Positions 1 through 13,599 of a DNA stretch of 64,000 bases are shown one piece after another. Location: NCBI GenBank assembly GCA_030737835.1, contig CM060851.1, forward strand, positions 3,624,615 to 3,688,614. Direction: 5' to 3'. The DNA comes from Acorus gramineus (Eukaryota > Streptophyta > Magnoliopsida > Acorales > Acoraceae). The position numbers and the translations under genes were made by a program. Each line of letters begins with the position of its first letter. Within the stretch, counting starts at the first letter, position 1. Below the pieces are notes generated by a model. It searched no databases. It saw only the letters and a program-made list of their open reading frames with translations, and had not been told where the DNA came from.

Positions 1-998
1 TGCATTTGAATTCATGGATCATCTCCGATTTGTTGATATTAGTGGCTCATTTTTTGGGTATGTGGTGGCTCACTGTTGCTATTTTTGAGCCTTTTTGTTA
101 TTCATTTTCTGTGCCTTTTGTTGCTCATATATATGGTAATTCCAGGAGAACAAATTGATATCAAGTGCATCCTTGAAGGCCATGCACCTCTTCCAATCCC
201 AAAAATTATGATTTGATAATGTAGCTAATGATTATCCAGAATACATCATGGCTACATAAATTACTGGCCAATTCAGTTTATATGGAGAAGAAAAGGCTTA
301 CTGGTGTGATTTACACTTGGTCAAAAGCCACAATATGTAACAGGCCTTGGAAAGAACTTGAATTATTTGTGAAAAAATAGATTACTTGAAACATAGTTCA
401 TTGCTAACAATGTGTTTAAAAAACTTTTAAATGTGTAATGATAAAGCATAAAGCAAGCCAATGATTTCTCAAAGTATTTGGAAATATACCAGCTATCATA
501 GATGAGATGAAAACGTCCAAAAACATACCTACCAAGGTCCAACCTCATGGGATCCATACAAATAATTTCCTATTAAAATTACATGTTACAACAACCCCTG
601 CTTCAATTGCACAACCATGAAGTGTAACCAGCTATTTCAAACTTTATGTCTAAGGTTTAAATATATGCAAGGGAAGCCATATGTTTATGTTTCAAACTCT
701 ATAATCAATTGGGATACAACGGAAGACAAAATAAAATTGTTCTTTTTATATCATAAATTTGACACAAGAGCACCTCAAAATACAACCACCCATAAAAGCC
801 AATAAGAAGATGGGAAGACACACCATAAAAAAGGCAAGTAAAAGATCAACTTCCTTGTTGGTTCTCGTATCTTATTCTGCACTAGCAAGTGAGAATGACT
901 TTAGGCTTCAGAACGAGAGTGCACTCTTTCTTGCAAGAAATTGATGTTGAGGTTTGCAGATTTTTCATATGCACGGTTTCCAAAGCATGGGATGCGCG
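1..998. other. Gene-free flank downstream of ATE1
   Basis: AT-rich sequence with no coding exon that I recognise on either strand; the open frames are short and lack family resemblance. The part next to 998 should hold the 3' UTR of the minus-strand ATE1 gene, but I see no decisive polyadenylation signal. Confidence 0.5.
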
Positions 999-3900
999 TC
1001 ATGCAAGATGATATATAATGTGCTCGGAAAGCCTCGTGCCCACAACGTTCACGTATCTACGCAACTGCAGTTCTAACCTATCAAGGTTCTTCTTGTTAAT
1101 GGGACCAAATAACTGTTGCAGATCCTGCAGAGACAAGCCAAGAAAAACTCATCCAAAAACATGTCTCAAGAGAGTTGTATCCAGCACGCAAAGATCACCT
1201 ATATAACAAATGCCCCCAAACCATGGAAGGATTCAGCAGTAAAGACAGGAAAATTCAATAAGGAAAACAAAGTCACAAATGGGCATTTCTGAGACATTTC
1301 TTAAAGACCACAATAATGAGAACATTATATACGTAATTTATAAAGTGGTTTACAACATGTCTCCAGAATAAGTAAAGGTGGAAGATCAAAATTTTCAAAA
1401 AAACAAAAAGAAAAGAGAGAGCAAAATACAAGACCCATGATCAATAATGTACACAGAAAAAAAAAAAAACACTGAGTTTCAAACCATTGGAATAAAAGCT
1501 AGGATGACATTATTGTTGATAGCAATCGCAAATCGAATCTCTCTTATAATTATTCCAAAAGGTTCCATGTGTTAGTCACATAATCTTCGTGTTCCAAGAA
1601 AAACAAAAGTAGAACAATAGCTGGGAAGGGTTCTCGAACACAAACGGAAAATGATTCTAAGAATCATGGGGGAAGGCATGTGACAAGTGAAAGGAAATCC
1701 CGCTTTGCATAGAGTTGTGCCTCCCAGCAGCTGAGCAACCATTAGTTTCAGTACATACCCATTTCTTCTATTTGACTTGTACATGATATTTTGCTAGTTA
1801 TTTAACATTGAGCATTGTCTTCTCGGTTCAGCCTATTTTATGCAACTAAAACAATTACTTCTGAAAAAAAAAAACTTCATTCTATTATTCCATAGTTTTC
1901 TTTTGCCAGTGGTGCATTTACATAGATTGGCAAAATTTCAAAAGCATGCACTTTCACAATCAGGTGGTCCAGTTACTGAATTATCAAGCAGCATATTCAA
2001 CAAATAAGCCAGCTGCATAGAATTTTATTTCTAAGCAGAAACACTTATGATGGAATTGGAATCGATGGATTGGGTCTGTTTTTCAGGTAGGGCCAAGGTT
2101 CTTCATAACATACGTCATACAATTACAACGTGTACTGAGATCATCAAAAACTCATAATTATAAAATCTAATTTAAATGTTAAAGAGATAAATATAAAGCT
2201 GCATTGTTAGACTTTATCATATCTATAATAAAATTCAATTTCAAACATTTTAATGAAGAATATCAATTCATTCTCTGTGGGACCCATAGAAGCATGAGAA
2301 CAAATAATGTAATACCTTGAACTTTACACGGGACCCATTCAGATCAATCATGACATTACCAACATCTCGAACCTTTAACTCATCATCCATTGATATGCTG
2401 TGTTCTGGACCAGGCTCATCAACTGAGGCTGTATCCATATCCTCTAAATCACGTTCCATTTCCTCATCCTCCTCACTAGATGCTTCATTAGTGTCTTCTG
2501 CGTTGTAATTGAGGCACAGTAGCCCAGCGGAGCTTTCAGAAACATGATCAGTCAATAATTCTCCATCTTGTAGCTTATAATGGTCAGATAGAATACAATA
2601 TTTCTTTCTATCAAGTAAAGGCCTTGCAATATCAAATGGCACCCACCTGCAAATCACATTTCAGATTTTTCTTCCTTCTTGAAAAGTATATATGGTGTAA
2701 TTCAAAAGAACTTCAAATCAACAGAAACGGGGACTGGTGCAGAAGGACAAAACTAATGCAAAGGAAATTAAAATAATGCATAAACTTCTCAATAGAAAAA
2801 AAAAAAAAACATCTATATTATTCTATATCGGTGATGCAAGAAGGGAGTCATCACATAACCTATCAATCTCAAGTCACAGTTACACATGCTAAAAAAAGTG
2901 TAACAAACTCTCCAACATCATCAAATGTTGACCATCTATCCCTTATTCCTCCAAAATCTTTCACTCACATATTTCTCTCTTCCCAACAGCAGATTTTGAA
3001 CATGCACATCTCTATCCCATAAATTTGCCTTGCATGTCCAGCATAAAACTGAGAGTGAGAGAAACAAAATCAGACCCAAAGAGTAGAGATTTACTGACTT
3101 GAACAAATAACTCTTGCAAATGTAAACTCATGTGCACGAAGGTTACAATCGATTCATGTCACAAACCAGTAGCATTTGGAACTGATGGTAGGTAAGAAGA
3201 TTTTCCCAGACTCGGCATTTCTGAAAAAATTAACTTTTTATCATTGGGTGAGATTCACACAAATCGATAAATTATAGATGATAAACATCCAAGGTGGAAG
3301 ACAAAATGTCTCCCCCAGAAGATTTTACAATGGAAGCCCAACAACCCAATCTCCCCAGAGTTCTTGTCTCCTATTCCACAAATAACAAAATTCTCGAATT
3401 CACCTAACTGTTACTAACTTCAGGGCTGTGCAAGCTCCAATCTCAAGTTGTTCACAATGATGCTCCATGCATTCCCAGCATAACATCTTTCTATGAATAA
3501 GTATATCGGTTCTCTAAGTTCTCTTAAGCGACCAACAAACCGATGTGGGATGAGTTTTGTAAATTTCCAACACCTCACATGCAAAGGCACATAAGCTGTT
3601 CTCGGACTTCACTCATTGCATAATTCACACAATGTATTTTCCATCCTGAGCCCACTGTCCTCTGTTTAATTTCCGCAATACAGCCCTTTTTATACAAAGA
3701 ATCCAAAACCAATTTTCAAAAATAATCTTTAAAATCTCCTATCCATGTTGGTCACTTGGAACTAATTTCAGAAAAAAAGATCAGATCATCCCCAAAATCA
3801 GTTCCAAATGCTACCCTAGGCATTGAAAAAAAGCCATTCCATACCCCGCGGTGTTGTAAGGAGACATCATTTTGATGAGTCAAAAAATATAAATGCATTT

Positions 3901-6900
3901 ATTATATCAATCATTTCTAGAATATTGCTGGATTTTCATGTTCAGGTTTTCATATCAAATTAATTTAATAATATGTTGCACTATAATATATTCTACAGTC
4001 TTCTTTAGAAAAGTGGCTTTCCTGATTAAATATTCTGTTAATAGGATGACTCAAACCCAAGATCGCATCTCTATCAACCTAGCAGGAGGTGGTTCAGTGC
4101 ATCTACATTCTAAAGTTATATTAGTTCTGCATACACAAATGAGATGAAAACCCTGAAAAAACTCTTTCATCAACTTTAATACAAGTATTACGGCAGGCGA
4201 GCTTGAAAGGTTGGACTAACATTTATCAGCAAGAAATGTAAACTTACTGGTAACGAAGAGGGCAGAGAAGTTCAGAAGGATGATATGCTGCTTTGTATCT
4301 CATTTTGTTACAGGAGTGAATATAATATCCAAGATAGTAGTACTCAAGGGTGGGGCAATGGATTTGTTGCACCTCCTTAACCCATTTTATTTCTTGAAGA
4401 ACAGAATATTTTCCAAGTGATAAAGTGGCAAGGTCTGGATCCCAAAACAAATATTTGCTTGACAAACATTTTGGGAGGATATCCACCACACCAACTGCAA
4501 CAAGCTTCCCATCAATAACATATTGTTGATGAAACGAGCCAAACCCACAGGGAGAAACATTCTTATGGTTTTTAGATGGTGGAACGAAATTCAAAGGTGT
4601 ATCCACTAGAAACCTTCTGTATAGAGTTTCTGTGACCTTTTCTGGTTTATCATGATGCACTTTTATTTGGTATCTTCTGTACAAATCAAACTCTTCTGGA
4701 TCAAAGCTTGATCTTTTCATACGTAGCTCCAATTTTCTTTTTTTGCAGGTTGGGGCCTCACTCCTCTCAGGCTGGCAACTGTGTTTGCAATTGGTACTAC
4801 TACCTGTAGAATGATGCGACAGGGCTTCAGCTGTGACTGAAAAATCTCCAGTTCCAGAATAAAAATTAAGGTATCCATTGCATGCTTGGACTGATAAACC
4901 AGAGAGTATCCCCTCCCGATCAATATAACTTGCCAGCTTTTCTGCAACAACTTTTGGTGAAAGGACCACAGATTTCTCATTTGGAATATTTTGCTCAGCC
5001 AAACCAGAGCATCTCAAAGCAGCAGAAATCTGAAATGAGGTACTACAAGTGTACAATAAATCTTTAGATATTTCTGCTAATTTCTTTTTAGCTTGGGGAG
5101 TCACCCTTTTTACAATAGCCTTGGGAATCTGAACAGCAGAAGGAATTTCATGGTTTCCAATGAATATGCTAACAGCACTATCGATTTTGTTTGATACATA
5201 ACGAATTATCTCATTTTGTTTATGATTTTCTTCACATTTTCCAGCGGAAGAGGAAGTTTCGGATATGGGTTCCCCTGGGACCTCTCCTCCTGAAGACTTA
5301 CTGGCTTGACCGTATAAGACCTTAGGGGAATTTGCCTCAGCCTTGAAGTGGTTTTGCCTTTTCACATCAATTGTACCATCTAAGAACCTGCATATTGATC
5401 CATCATAACCACATTCAAAATGATTTCATCATACTCAATAGCTATGATGTTATATGTATCTTAAATGTTAATGAAATCAGTTTCAATCATGTGCATCACT
5501 TTATAAGGGAAAAAAAAAACATTATAAGAGCGGCAAACAGAATCCAACTGACAAAAGAAGGGACTCAAGAAAAAGTACCTTTGCATCTTTTTATTTACAC
5601 GAAGTTGTTCTTTGGATGGAACAAATTTATCTGCCTTGAGACGGATGGTATATGAGGGGCAACAGGTCCTCTCCATGTCAGGCTTGTACAAATATGAACC
5701 AGATCTCCTCCATCCATGATCAAGAAGTTCTGCACAAGGTAGGCATGAAGATATATATGAGATGATATAACAGTATTACTCAATAGGCCTCCAGCCAAAC
5801 TGATTGCATCGGTGATTTTTTTTTCCAGCTGTTATAGAGCATACTGTTGGTGTTTTTTTTGCAGTATACCTGTTATTCTTCTAGAATGGAGGACTCCACA
5901 TCACTGCCAAAGACTATTCGAATTATTTTACATGAAAGGTGCAAGAAAATTAACTAGCTTTGAGTAGACTCATCACCAAGATACAGATACTTCTTAAAAC
6001 TTGTTATCCAAATTTTATTCTAAAAAAATGAAAGCCTTGATTTTGAGGGATGCTTTTAATCATTGTCAAATATATAAGGAAACCATTAGGCCCATTCATT
6101 CACTCATCATAGGCCCATTGCCATCTCAGAAAAATGCTCGTCATATATCATTCAACCACTGTAATTGATTTTTTTGTACTTAATTTATTGCAATTCATTA
6201 AAATTGCACTCATTTAAAATGAAATCATTTAACTTTAAAATAATGGAAGAACATAAACCTTGGTAGTCATCAACTGTAATGCTGTGTGCCCATAAACCTG
6301 CACAAGTATTTAAACCAGATGAAATCCACATCAGAGAGGTTATGTCCAAATTCAAAAAACTCCACATAGGAAAATCTAAAATTAGCAGAAATGTTCAAAC
6401 TAGAAGCACTATAAACACTGCACATGGCTAGATTTCTCAATCTCCCTACAGAGTGGAATAATATAATCAACAAAAGAACTATTTCTAATATCAATCACTC
6501 TGGATATATTTGCCAACCTATCTGAACTGCTAACCATTGTCTATATCAAATGGCAGAAGTGAGAGGTTCACCAAGCTCTCAAGATTGCGAAAGTAAACTT
6601 GAAATTTTCCAAAAGTGTCCATTCAGCCTATCAATTATAATGCGGCACTACTATTTCTTGTTCAATTTAAAAATACCAATTCAAGTAGATGCATTTCCCA
6701 ATCAAGCTCCCGCATTTAGAAATCTAAAAATTTTGAAAATAAAAATAAATAGCCCTCACATTTCACAATGAAAACAAAAACAAAATAAAATAAAAAGGGA
6801 GACAAAACCACAATCTTCACCTAATCATTCAAAACATATTCCACAACATATAATCGATTCTTTTCTTGCTTTCTTCCCTTGATATGACTTTTCATTGGAA

Positions 6901-7217
6901 GGTGTCTTCCGTTGAATTTGATTCATTTCAGAACTCTATGGTTTGTTTGATGTAGTTCATCCACGCGTGGACTCATAAACATCATACTCGTGCATCGGGG
7001 ACTTGGTGAAGAAACTCAAGAATCAAACATAAAGGGAACGATCGTCGAAGAATAAGAGAATAACAGAGAGAAGAAGGGGAAGAATAGGTCACAGACCATG
7101 AGATCGGCTAGTACGACCGGGGGATTTGCAGTAACCGCAGCGGCTCTGGTTCTCACATTGATCGACAACCACAGTGTCCCCTCTTCCGCCGCCGCCGCTG
7201 CTGCTGCTTGCCGACAT
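999..7217 (-). CDS. ATE1: Arginyl-tRNA--protein transferase (ATE1), six coding exons
   Basis: This enzyme transfers arginine from Arg-tRNA to N-terminal Asp, Glu or oxidised Cys and so feeds proteins into the Arg/N-degron pathway. Coding exons in order: 7097-7217, 6259-6297, 5579-5729, 4248-5387, 2316-2646, 999-1124. All junctions are GT-AG and the phases close, giving 635 aa; from memory Arabidopsis ATE1 is about the same length. The N-terminal ATE domain has CGYCK near residue 27, the SITVDDYQ and GWRRSGSYLYK motifs, and the CC pair at 76-77. The C-terminal domain carries CGFGSFHQQY, VGVVDILPKCLSS and YYLGYYIHSCNKMRYKA. An acidic run (EASSEEDEEMERDLEDMD) lies in exon 5, where the Arabidopsis protein is also acidic. 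The last exon ends with LRRYVNVVGTRLSEH before TGA. The start is the ATG at 7217, just downstream of a GA-repeat leader. I see no damage; the gene looks intact. Confidence 0.95.
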
Positions 7218-7240
7218 TTCTTACAGCATCAACAACGAAA

Positions 7241-7266
7241 AAATCTCTCTCTCTCTCTCTCTCTCT
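7241..7266 (-). repeat. (GA)n tract in the ATE1 leader
   Basis: A CT dinucleotide run on the plus strand, so GA on the coding strand, ends about 25 bp upstream of the ATE1 start codon. GA/CT tracts are common in plant core promoters and 5' UTRs; a regulatory role here is inference. Confidence 0.6.
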
Positions 7267-7454
7267 GACGATCTGCGTGTGTTTTATGATGAAGATGGGA
7301 TTCGGGGAACCCTCCTCTGCTTCGTCAATTGTTTGGAAACGGTCCCACTAAAAAAAAAGGAAAATGACATGTCCATTAACCTAAGATTCTTTAATATATA
7401 TTTATGTAATATATATTATAATTATAAAAAGTAAAACATATGAATACATCAAGG

Positions 7455-8180
7455 TAAAAGTGACCAAAAAATAATCTTCTCATAATTATATTTTTTAAAA
7501 ATATAAAAGATTAATCTACTTTGTGTAATTAGATCATTAACATCTCTTTAACCCTTGTTAGATTATTCCACTCTAAAAATCTATTTTTCCTATAAAACAA
7601 TAATCTCTCTGTATGACCCAAATCAATCAGTTTAGAGGTTTTGTTATTATATATCATATTGTGTGTTTCCTATATATATCTTACCTGATATTGTTTATCA
7701 TTTTTCATTGTGTATAATCATAATATGTAATTTAAATATGTGTTGTGCCTTAATGCAACAGATGATATTTTAGTATTCTAAATCCTTATTCATTTTTGCT
7801 TGGCTATTCACATTTTTTTACGGCGTCATTAGTACATATTCATTTTTTTAAAAAAAAAATCAACATTTAATAGAGTTCATCTTCAAAAACTTAAATTATA
7901 TTAACACGTGTCTCACAAAATCCACGTAATCACAAAGAATTAAGAGTAAAAAAAAGTCTTATATGAAAATGTGTGAAATGTATTAGCAAAATTAAGATGA
8001 TGAAATATTTTAACAAATTTAAGAGGTATAGAATATGTTAAGGATTTAATTACATAATGGTGTGTTAGTCTTTGGTGTTTTCAAAATTGTGAAATGAGAT
8101 TTTTTTTGTATAATTTTTAAAAGTGTCTGATTTAAGTATTTCTAACCTTTTGAAGACTTATTTAGTCATTTTTCCATACA
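7455..8180. mobile_element. Degenerate non-autonomous DNA element, copy A
   Basis: This stretch is alignable along most of its length with 33387-34158. Shared blocks include 'gatattgtttatcatttttc', 'catcaacatttaatrgagtt' and 'tattttaacaaa'. Copy A has lost much of the left terminal inverted repeat still visible in copy B. It has no coding capacity. It is probably an old MITE-like element whose family is best judged from copy B. Confidence 0.6.
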
Positions 8181-9000
8181 TCAATACATATTTTTATTTA
8201 TTTTTAAATAATTGATTAGAAATAGTAATGCGGATATATATTTTACATTAAAATTTTATATATTCCGGAGTGTATAATCGCTTGTATTTGTTTGTGAGCG
8301 TGCGTGTGTGATATTATGCAAACCCATATAATAATAATTTAAAAAAAAACCGTCCCATTAATTGAATTTTTATCACTCCGTACATGTTAGTCCGTGATCA
8401 GGGGTTCATGTATCTCACATCACATAATAAACACATAAGATTTTGAGATGATCTAAAACACATGTCAAACCCCTAATTAAAGATGGGCATGAATTGATGA
8501 ATATCACTAACTGAACCTAATCTTGTACTATGGATGCATACTGTATTACCATGATGCTCCAATCAGAGATCACTTATCATTCTCATTCAAACAAAGAAAA
8601 TGTGAAGGATAATCCTTACATGTTTTAATTTTTTAAATATAGTAAATATGAGATATATCTTTCGATGAAAAGTGTAAACCTGTATACCTCACGTAAAGAT
8701 ACATATATCTCACTTGATGGCTAACTAGACATATGAGACTACAGTAAAGACCGCTAAAAAGATTGCGTGTTGCTCTTCAAATAATGAATGATATCTTGTC
8801 ACAGAACCAGAACAAACATTGTTTTCAAGCTATCTGATCCACCATTGACTCCTATTAGGAAACCATCTTTCCATACAAATCATAATTTCGCACTTGAAAC
8901 AGGCGAAAAGGACCTAACATATTCAGGCCACTACCAAAGCTTCCCAGTATAATACAGTTGTTCTATACATATACACATAAAGTTGATATAAATCATATGT
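8181..9000. other. Intergenic, no feature seen
   Basis: AT-rich sequence between repeat copy A and the stop codon of the phospholipase gene. It probably holds the 3' UTR of that gene near 9000. I see no coding exon, RNA gene or clear repeat. Confidence 0.5.
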
Positions 9001-12000
9001 TTAACTGGTTTGGAGGTACGGGTTGGGCATCGTCCTGCTTGTGAGGGACGGCCTCATTGTCACTATGGCAGATTCATTTGCTCCAGCCTTCAGAGCGGCC
9101 CGACCAGCTTCCAAGAATCGCGCGACTGCATCCTCTGCGTAACGGTTGGCTTGACCTACCGACATTCCCTTACCAATGTCGGGATAGGTGTTGAGCACAT
9201 GATCCCCATTGATCTGTGATGCAAGCTGGATGAGCTCCACTTGGAACTCGGAGAGTTTTTCATCCTCCTTTGGGCCAAATGGACGCAATGATTTTGTGAC
9301 TTCCGGGAGTTTCACTGCAACACGATTTTGATGGGGTGAAAAGGCAGAATAGAAATGATCCTCATTAGTGGATCATGGAGATTAGATCTCGTGTTTATAG
9401 TGGGTGGACAAATTAATAATCTACATATGGATGCAACTGGAGGTGTCATCAACACGAAATGAAACCCAACCTTGGGTGGTTGGAGTGTGTTGGTCATCTG
9501 GCTACCATGGTAAACCACAGAAAAAGATTAAAGAGAAGAAAGTACAGACCTGGGCAATCCACACGAGGAGTGTCACGTCGGTAGAAATAGCTATCAAATG
9601 TACCAGCCCATGCATCTCTCTTAGTTAAGAAATTAGAATTGAGATTGAAGAGTTTCTTCACAGTGGCAGGAATGGATGAATGCTCAAAGTGGGAGTTCGG
9701 GGTTGGACCATTCGGCTCGTGGATAACTGCACCAAAGTCCAAGTGAGTCAGTACTCAGCAAAGTTTCCACAAACTTGAAAGTGAAGAAAAACTAGAATGC
9801 AGAATATAAAAAAAAGGGTTCATATGTATTTTGGAGATATGTACCAAACATAAGTATTGGAATGATTTCAGACTAGTAAATGTTATATTCGATTGTTATA
9901 GAAGAATCATGTAGCGCTCCATCTTCTTTCAGTTAACAAAGCAAGTTAGTAGCAACCATTTTCTTCACAATTTGTCTCCTCTAGCCAAATTAGTCTTAGA
10001 CAATTGTTTATGTTAAATTAAGGTTTTGCAGCCACAAATTAAGAATGATGTGCTCACACTTTCATACTTCATAACGGCAAACACTAGAAGCCTAACAGAT
10101 CACAAAAAAACATCCGATCATCATAGAGTACAGAATGCTTCCAAACCTGTCTAAACTCAGTTGTCTGACAAGATTTAACCTCTTAATTTCACCAGGAATT
10201 AACATACTGTCCAGACACAAGCAAGAGTGGGAAATAGCACAGTTTCAGCCAAGAAACATCTGTTATCAAGGACTCAGTATTTACTGGAGAGTGAGAGGCC
10301 AATACAGACTCAAGGCTGCCAGCAATAGGGAAGTAGAAGGTTACCATGACTGAGGACAAACATTTTGAGCTAGATTCTTCTGTCTGTACTTGCAACTTTC
10401 ACCCTGTTTTCAACATAATCCTTTCTCAAGAGGTTCTTACCTTGTCCCCAGTTGAGGCCCTTATCAGTGAGTTTTTATCCCAAAAGAGTACTTTAAGATC
10501 ATCTTTCTTTCTTTCTTTCCAATATGTTGAATTTGTCATCACTCAATAAAAAAAGGAATAGATGCCAAATAAGAAGCACCAATAAGCTTTAAGAATAGGA
10601 TCATAGATGTCTTATTCTCACATGCTTTTTGAAGAACATTAACCATAAGAATGTTTTTGCTGTCATAAAATATAAGAATAACAATAAAAATATTATAGCA
10701 TTGAACAAATCACTGGTTCAAGAGAGAGTATATTATATGCTCTATCCATCTTCTCCACAAAATGAATTCATTACACCCCCACAATTTGTGTATATTGAAA
10801 ATAACACAGTTCATTGACTCAGGCAGAAAACATACAGTGTGGAAAAATTGCAAATTTCAGAAACAAGAAAAATAAATTAAGAAAAAAGGAGCATGAATGG
10901 AGGCTGATTTGATTGATGATCACTATTTTTTTGAGATGGGATATGAAATTTAGAATCAACCTTGAAATGGATTACTCAAGTACCAAGTCTAAAATCTACA
11001 AATGAATTCTGTCCTGTACATACATATTCAAGTTACAGATAAAGGATGTAATATAATTATTACATAATAATCAACATGTACTTTTCCTGTTGTCATAATC
11101 ATCCTATTGCTAGATAAACCACAATAAATAATTATTTGTACCAGTATTACCCATAGTTTGACGTCACATACCTTTGTAATCATGTATAGTTTGAGTCGAT
11201 AGAAAAGAACAATTATATATTTTCATCCTGAATTGAGTCAATTTTCAACTGAGAATACATCTCATTGTGTTGGTTCAAGAAAAATATTGTTATGACACTT
11301 GCTTAAACTTAACCTTCCAATCATAAACCCAGGTTAACTTCCATTGTCTACCATTTTTTAAAAATTAAAAAAAATTCCATTTATAAAAGTCATTGAGTAG
11401 AAATGATTAACAGGATGCATTCTCTGTCCAATTTGACAGTCTTACTTAACCTGGGTGGATCTTTTACACTTACTAGTACTGCAACGAGTGACAACAATAT
11501 ACATGAGGCCATGAAGACACTTCTATGGTGATGGTGCAAACTAAAGCTGGTATCCTTGACACGTTGGACTGCGGTGGCCATCTGATCTAACCGACTAACT
11601 GTATAGGTGTTAGTATGGAATTGTGAGGTTTCGGCTTAAAGTCCACATATTGACAAGCATGGCAAATTAGCTAAGCAACTGTTATTCAATAAGAACACTT
11701 GTTCCTAACTTCTTATTGATGAGATTAATGCCAGTCCAACCACCCAGCAAAGGTCACATAGAGCATTGTGGCCCAAGCGGTTGGAACTGCTATCAGTCTC
11801 CATGACTGAAACAATAATCAATGCCTTTATCATCATTTCACAAGAAACAACTAAATGATGGCTAATAATTCCTGATTCAGAGAAGATGTCAAATGCAATC
11901 AAGAGATGTATATATATAGTTCAAATGTAGTGATGAATGATCTGATCTTCCTCTTTCTACCTCAACCAACCAAGTGTGTGTGTGTGTGTGTGTGTGTGTG

Positions 12001-13468
12001 ACCCAATAGCAGAATTTGGTAAAGCAGTGTTACTAGTATTACTTACAATGCAGCAAGTTTCAAGCAACTTAGCAGAAATAGACTAAAAATAAAACAAACC
12101 CAAAGAGCAAACCACCATAACAGATTCAGTTTTGAAATCCCCTATATATATAAAAGTTCATAAACCTTGACCTCTCTAATTCAATTTCTACCTTATCATT
12201 CAGACGATTTGCACCAGCCTACAAACTAAGCAAACAGTAATCTACTCTGTAACAATTTCACAAATAGAACCCAAGGGAAAAATTAAAAAAAAATCAAAAC
12301 TGCATCATAATAATGAAAAAGAATAGCGACTCTCACCGGTGCCCTTTTCGATCCAGGGGGATATGAGCAGGGTCGGCACGCGAACCCCAAGGCGGTCGAA
12401 CTTAAAGTAGAACGGGTCTGGCCCGACAATCCCGTCAGGGCTAGGTACGTCCTTGACGGGCGTGGGCACATGATCATAGAACCCACCATGCTCATCATAC
12501 GTGATGAGCAGCGCCGTCTCATTCCACTGTGGGCTCGCCCTCAGCGTCTCATAAACCTCCTTCACGAACCTCTGCCCCCTCGCGACATCATGGGACGGGT
12601 GATCATCGTTTGCCGGCGTTACCGCCACATCAAAGTACCTCTGCTCGACGACCACGTAATTGGCTAGCTTCCCAAGCCTCGCATGGTGCTTGAACATGAC
12701 TCTGTAGTCGTGGAACTTGACGAGGTGCTTAAGCTTCCGGAGGCTCTTGAAGAAGAGCGTGGCGGGGATGTTCTGGTAGTAGATGCCGAAGCTGAGACCA
12801 TTCTCGTCGAGCGAATCGAAAATGGTCTTCTGCGGGAAACCGTGGATCAGGTCCTTGCGGACGTTGCTCGACGCGCCATGGGACGTCGCCGAGTGGACGT
12901 AGAACCGGTTGGGCTGGGTGGAGGCCGGCACCGATGCGAACCACCGGTCCATGACGGCGAACTCGTTCGCGAGGGCGGTGTAGATCGGGACCGACTCGGG
13001 CTTGAACCCGCTCATGATGGTCTTGGAGAACCCCGCCGACATGTTCTCCGCCTGCTGCGCGAATCCGCTCATCGGGGCCGGGTCGACGGGCGGACCTTCC
13101 GGGCCGGTCCCGAAGATCTGTTCCCGGATCGCCTGGAAGGAGTGGCCGGGATCGGAGGCGATGAAGGAGGCGTCGTCGGACACGAAGACCTTGGGGGAGT
13201 CGGGGTCGGAGACGACGATACGGTTGGACTCGGAGCCGGTGAGGCCGTCGATGTCGGGGCGGGTGCGGCGGAGCCAGCCGAGCATGTGGTCGAAGGAGCG
13301 GTTCTCCATGACGAGGATGACGAGGGTTTTGATCGGGCCGTCGATCTTGTGCTCCTTTTTCTTGCGCCATTCGAAGGAGTGGGTGGGGACGACGACTAGG
13401 AGGAGGAGGAGGAGGACGGCGGAGAGGCGTCCGATGCTCCGCCTCTGCCGGCGGCGGAGGGAGTCCAT
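9001..13468 (-). CDS. Non-specific phospholipase C (NPC family), three exons
   Basis: NPC enzymes hydrolyse phosphatidylcholine and other phospholipids to diacylglycerol in membrane remodelling, phosphate starvation and signalling. Exons 12337-13468, 9550-9726 and 9001-9314 join in phase to 540 aa. Residues 1-31 form a basic then Leu/Val-rich signal peptide, so the protein probably enters the secretory pathway. Phosphoesterase-family motifs are ENRSFDH (55-61), [15 protein letters not shown] (184-198), [15 protein letters not shown] (323-337) and [10 protein letters not shown] (363-372). Exon 2 encodes IHEPNGPTP and [12 protein letters not shown]. Leader and length fit the NPC1/2/6 group better than leaderless NPC3-5, but I cannot pick the orthologue. 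Exon 1 is strikingly G+C-rich compared with the introns, which also leaves long antisense open frames. Intron 1 is 2.6 kb. Confidence 0.93.
11972..12000. repeat. (TG)n microsatellite in the NPC intron
   Basis: A run of about 14 TG dinucleotides inside intron 1 of the phospholipase gene. It is a simple length-variable repeat with no further structure seen. Confidence 0.9.
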
Positions 13469-13554
13469 GGCCGCCTTGAATTCCTCGAACGGGTAAGAGA
13501 GAGGAGCAATATAGAAGCGGGTCCAACACGGCTGTTGGGGCGGCAGAAACCCAA

Positions 13555-13562
13555 TTTATATA
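13555..13562 (-). promoter_or_regulatory. TATA box of the NPC gene
   Basis: TATATAAA on the minus strand, 87-94 bp upstream of the phospholipase start codon. If transcription starts about 30 bp downstream, the 5' UTR would be roughly 55-60 nt. Inferred from position and sequence only. Confidence 0.55.
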
Positions 13563-13599
13563 ATTAGGGTTTGATAGGCCGGCATCTTTAAAATATCGA

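Noticed and set aside
12683-13529. Long open frames on the other strand and in other frames over the phospholipase first exon (for example 238 codons on plus, 266 on minus)
   Set aside because: They arise from the high G+C content of NPC exon 1, have Arg/Gly/Glu-biased composition with no family motifs, and overlap a frame with clear conserved phosphoesterase motifs.
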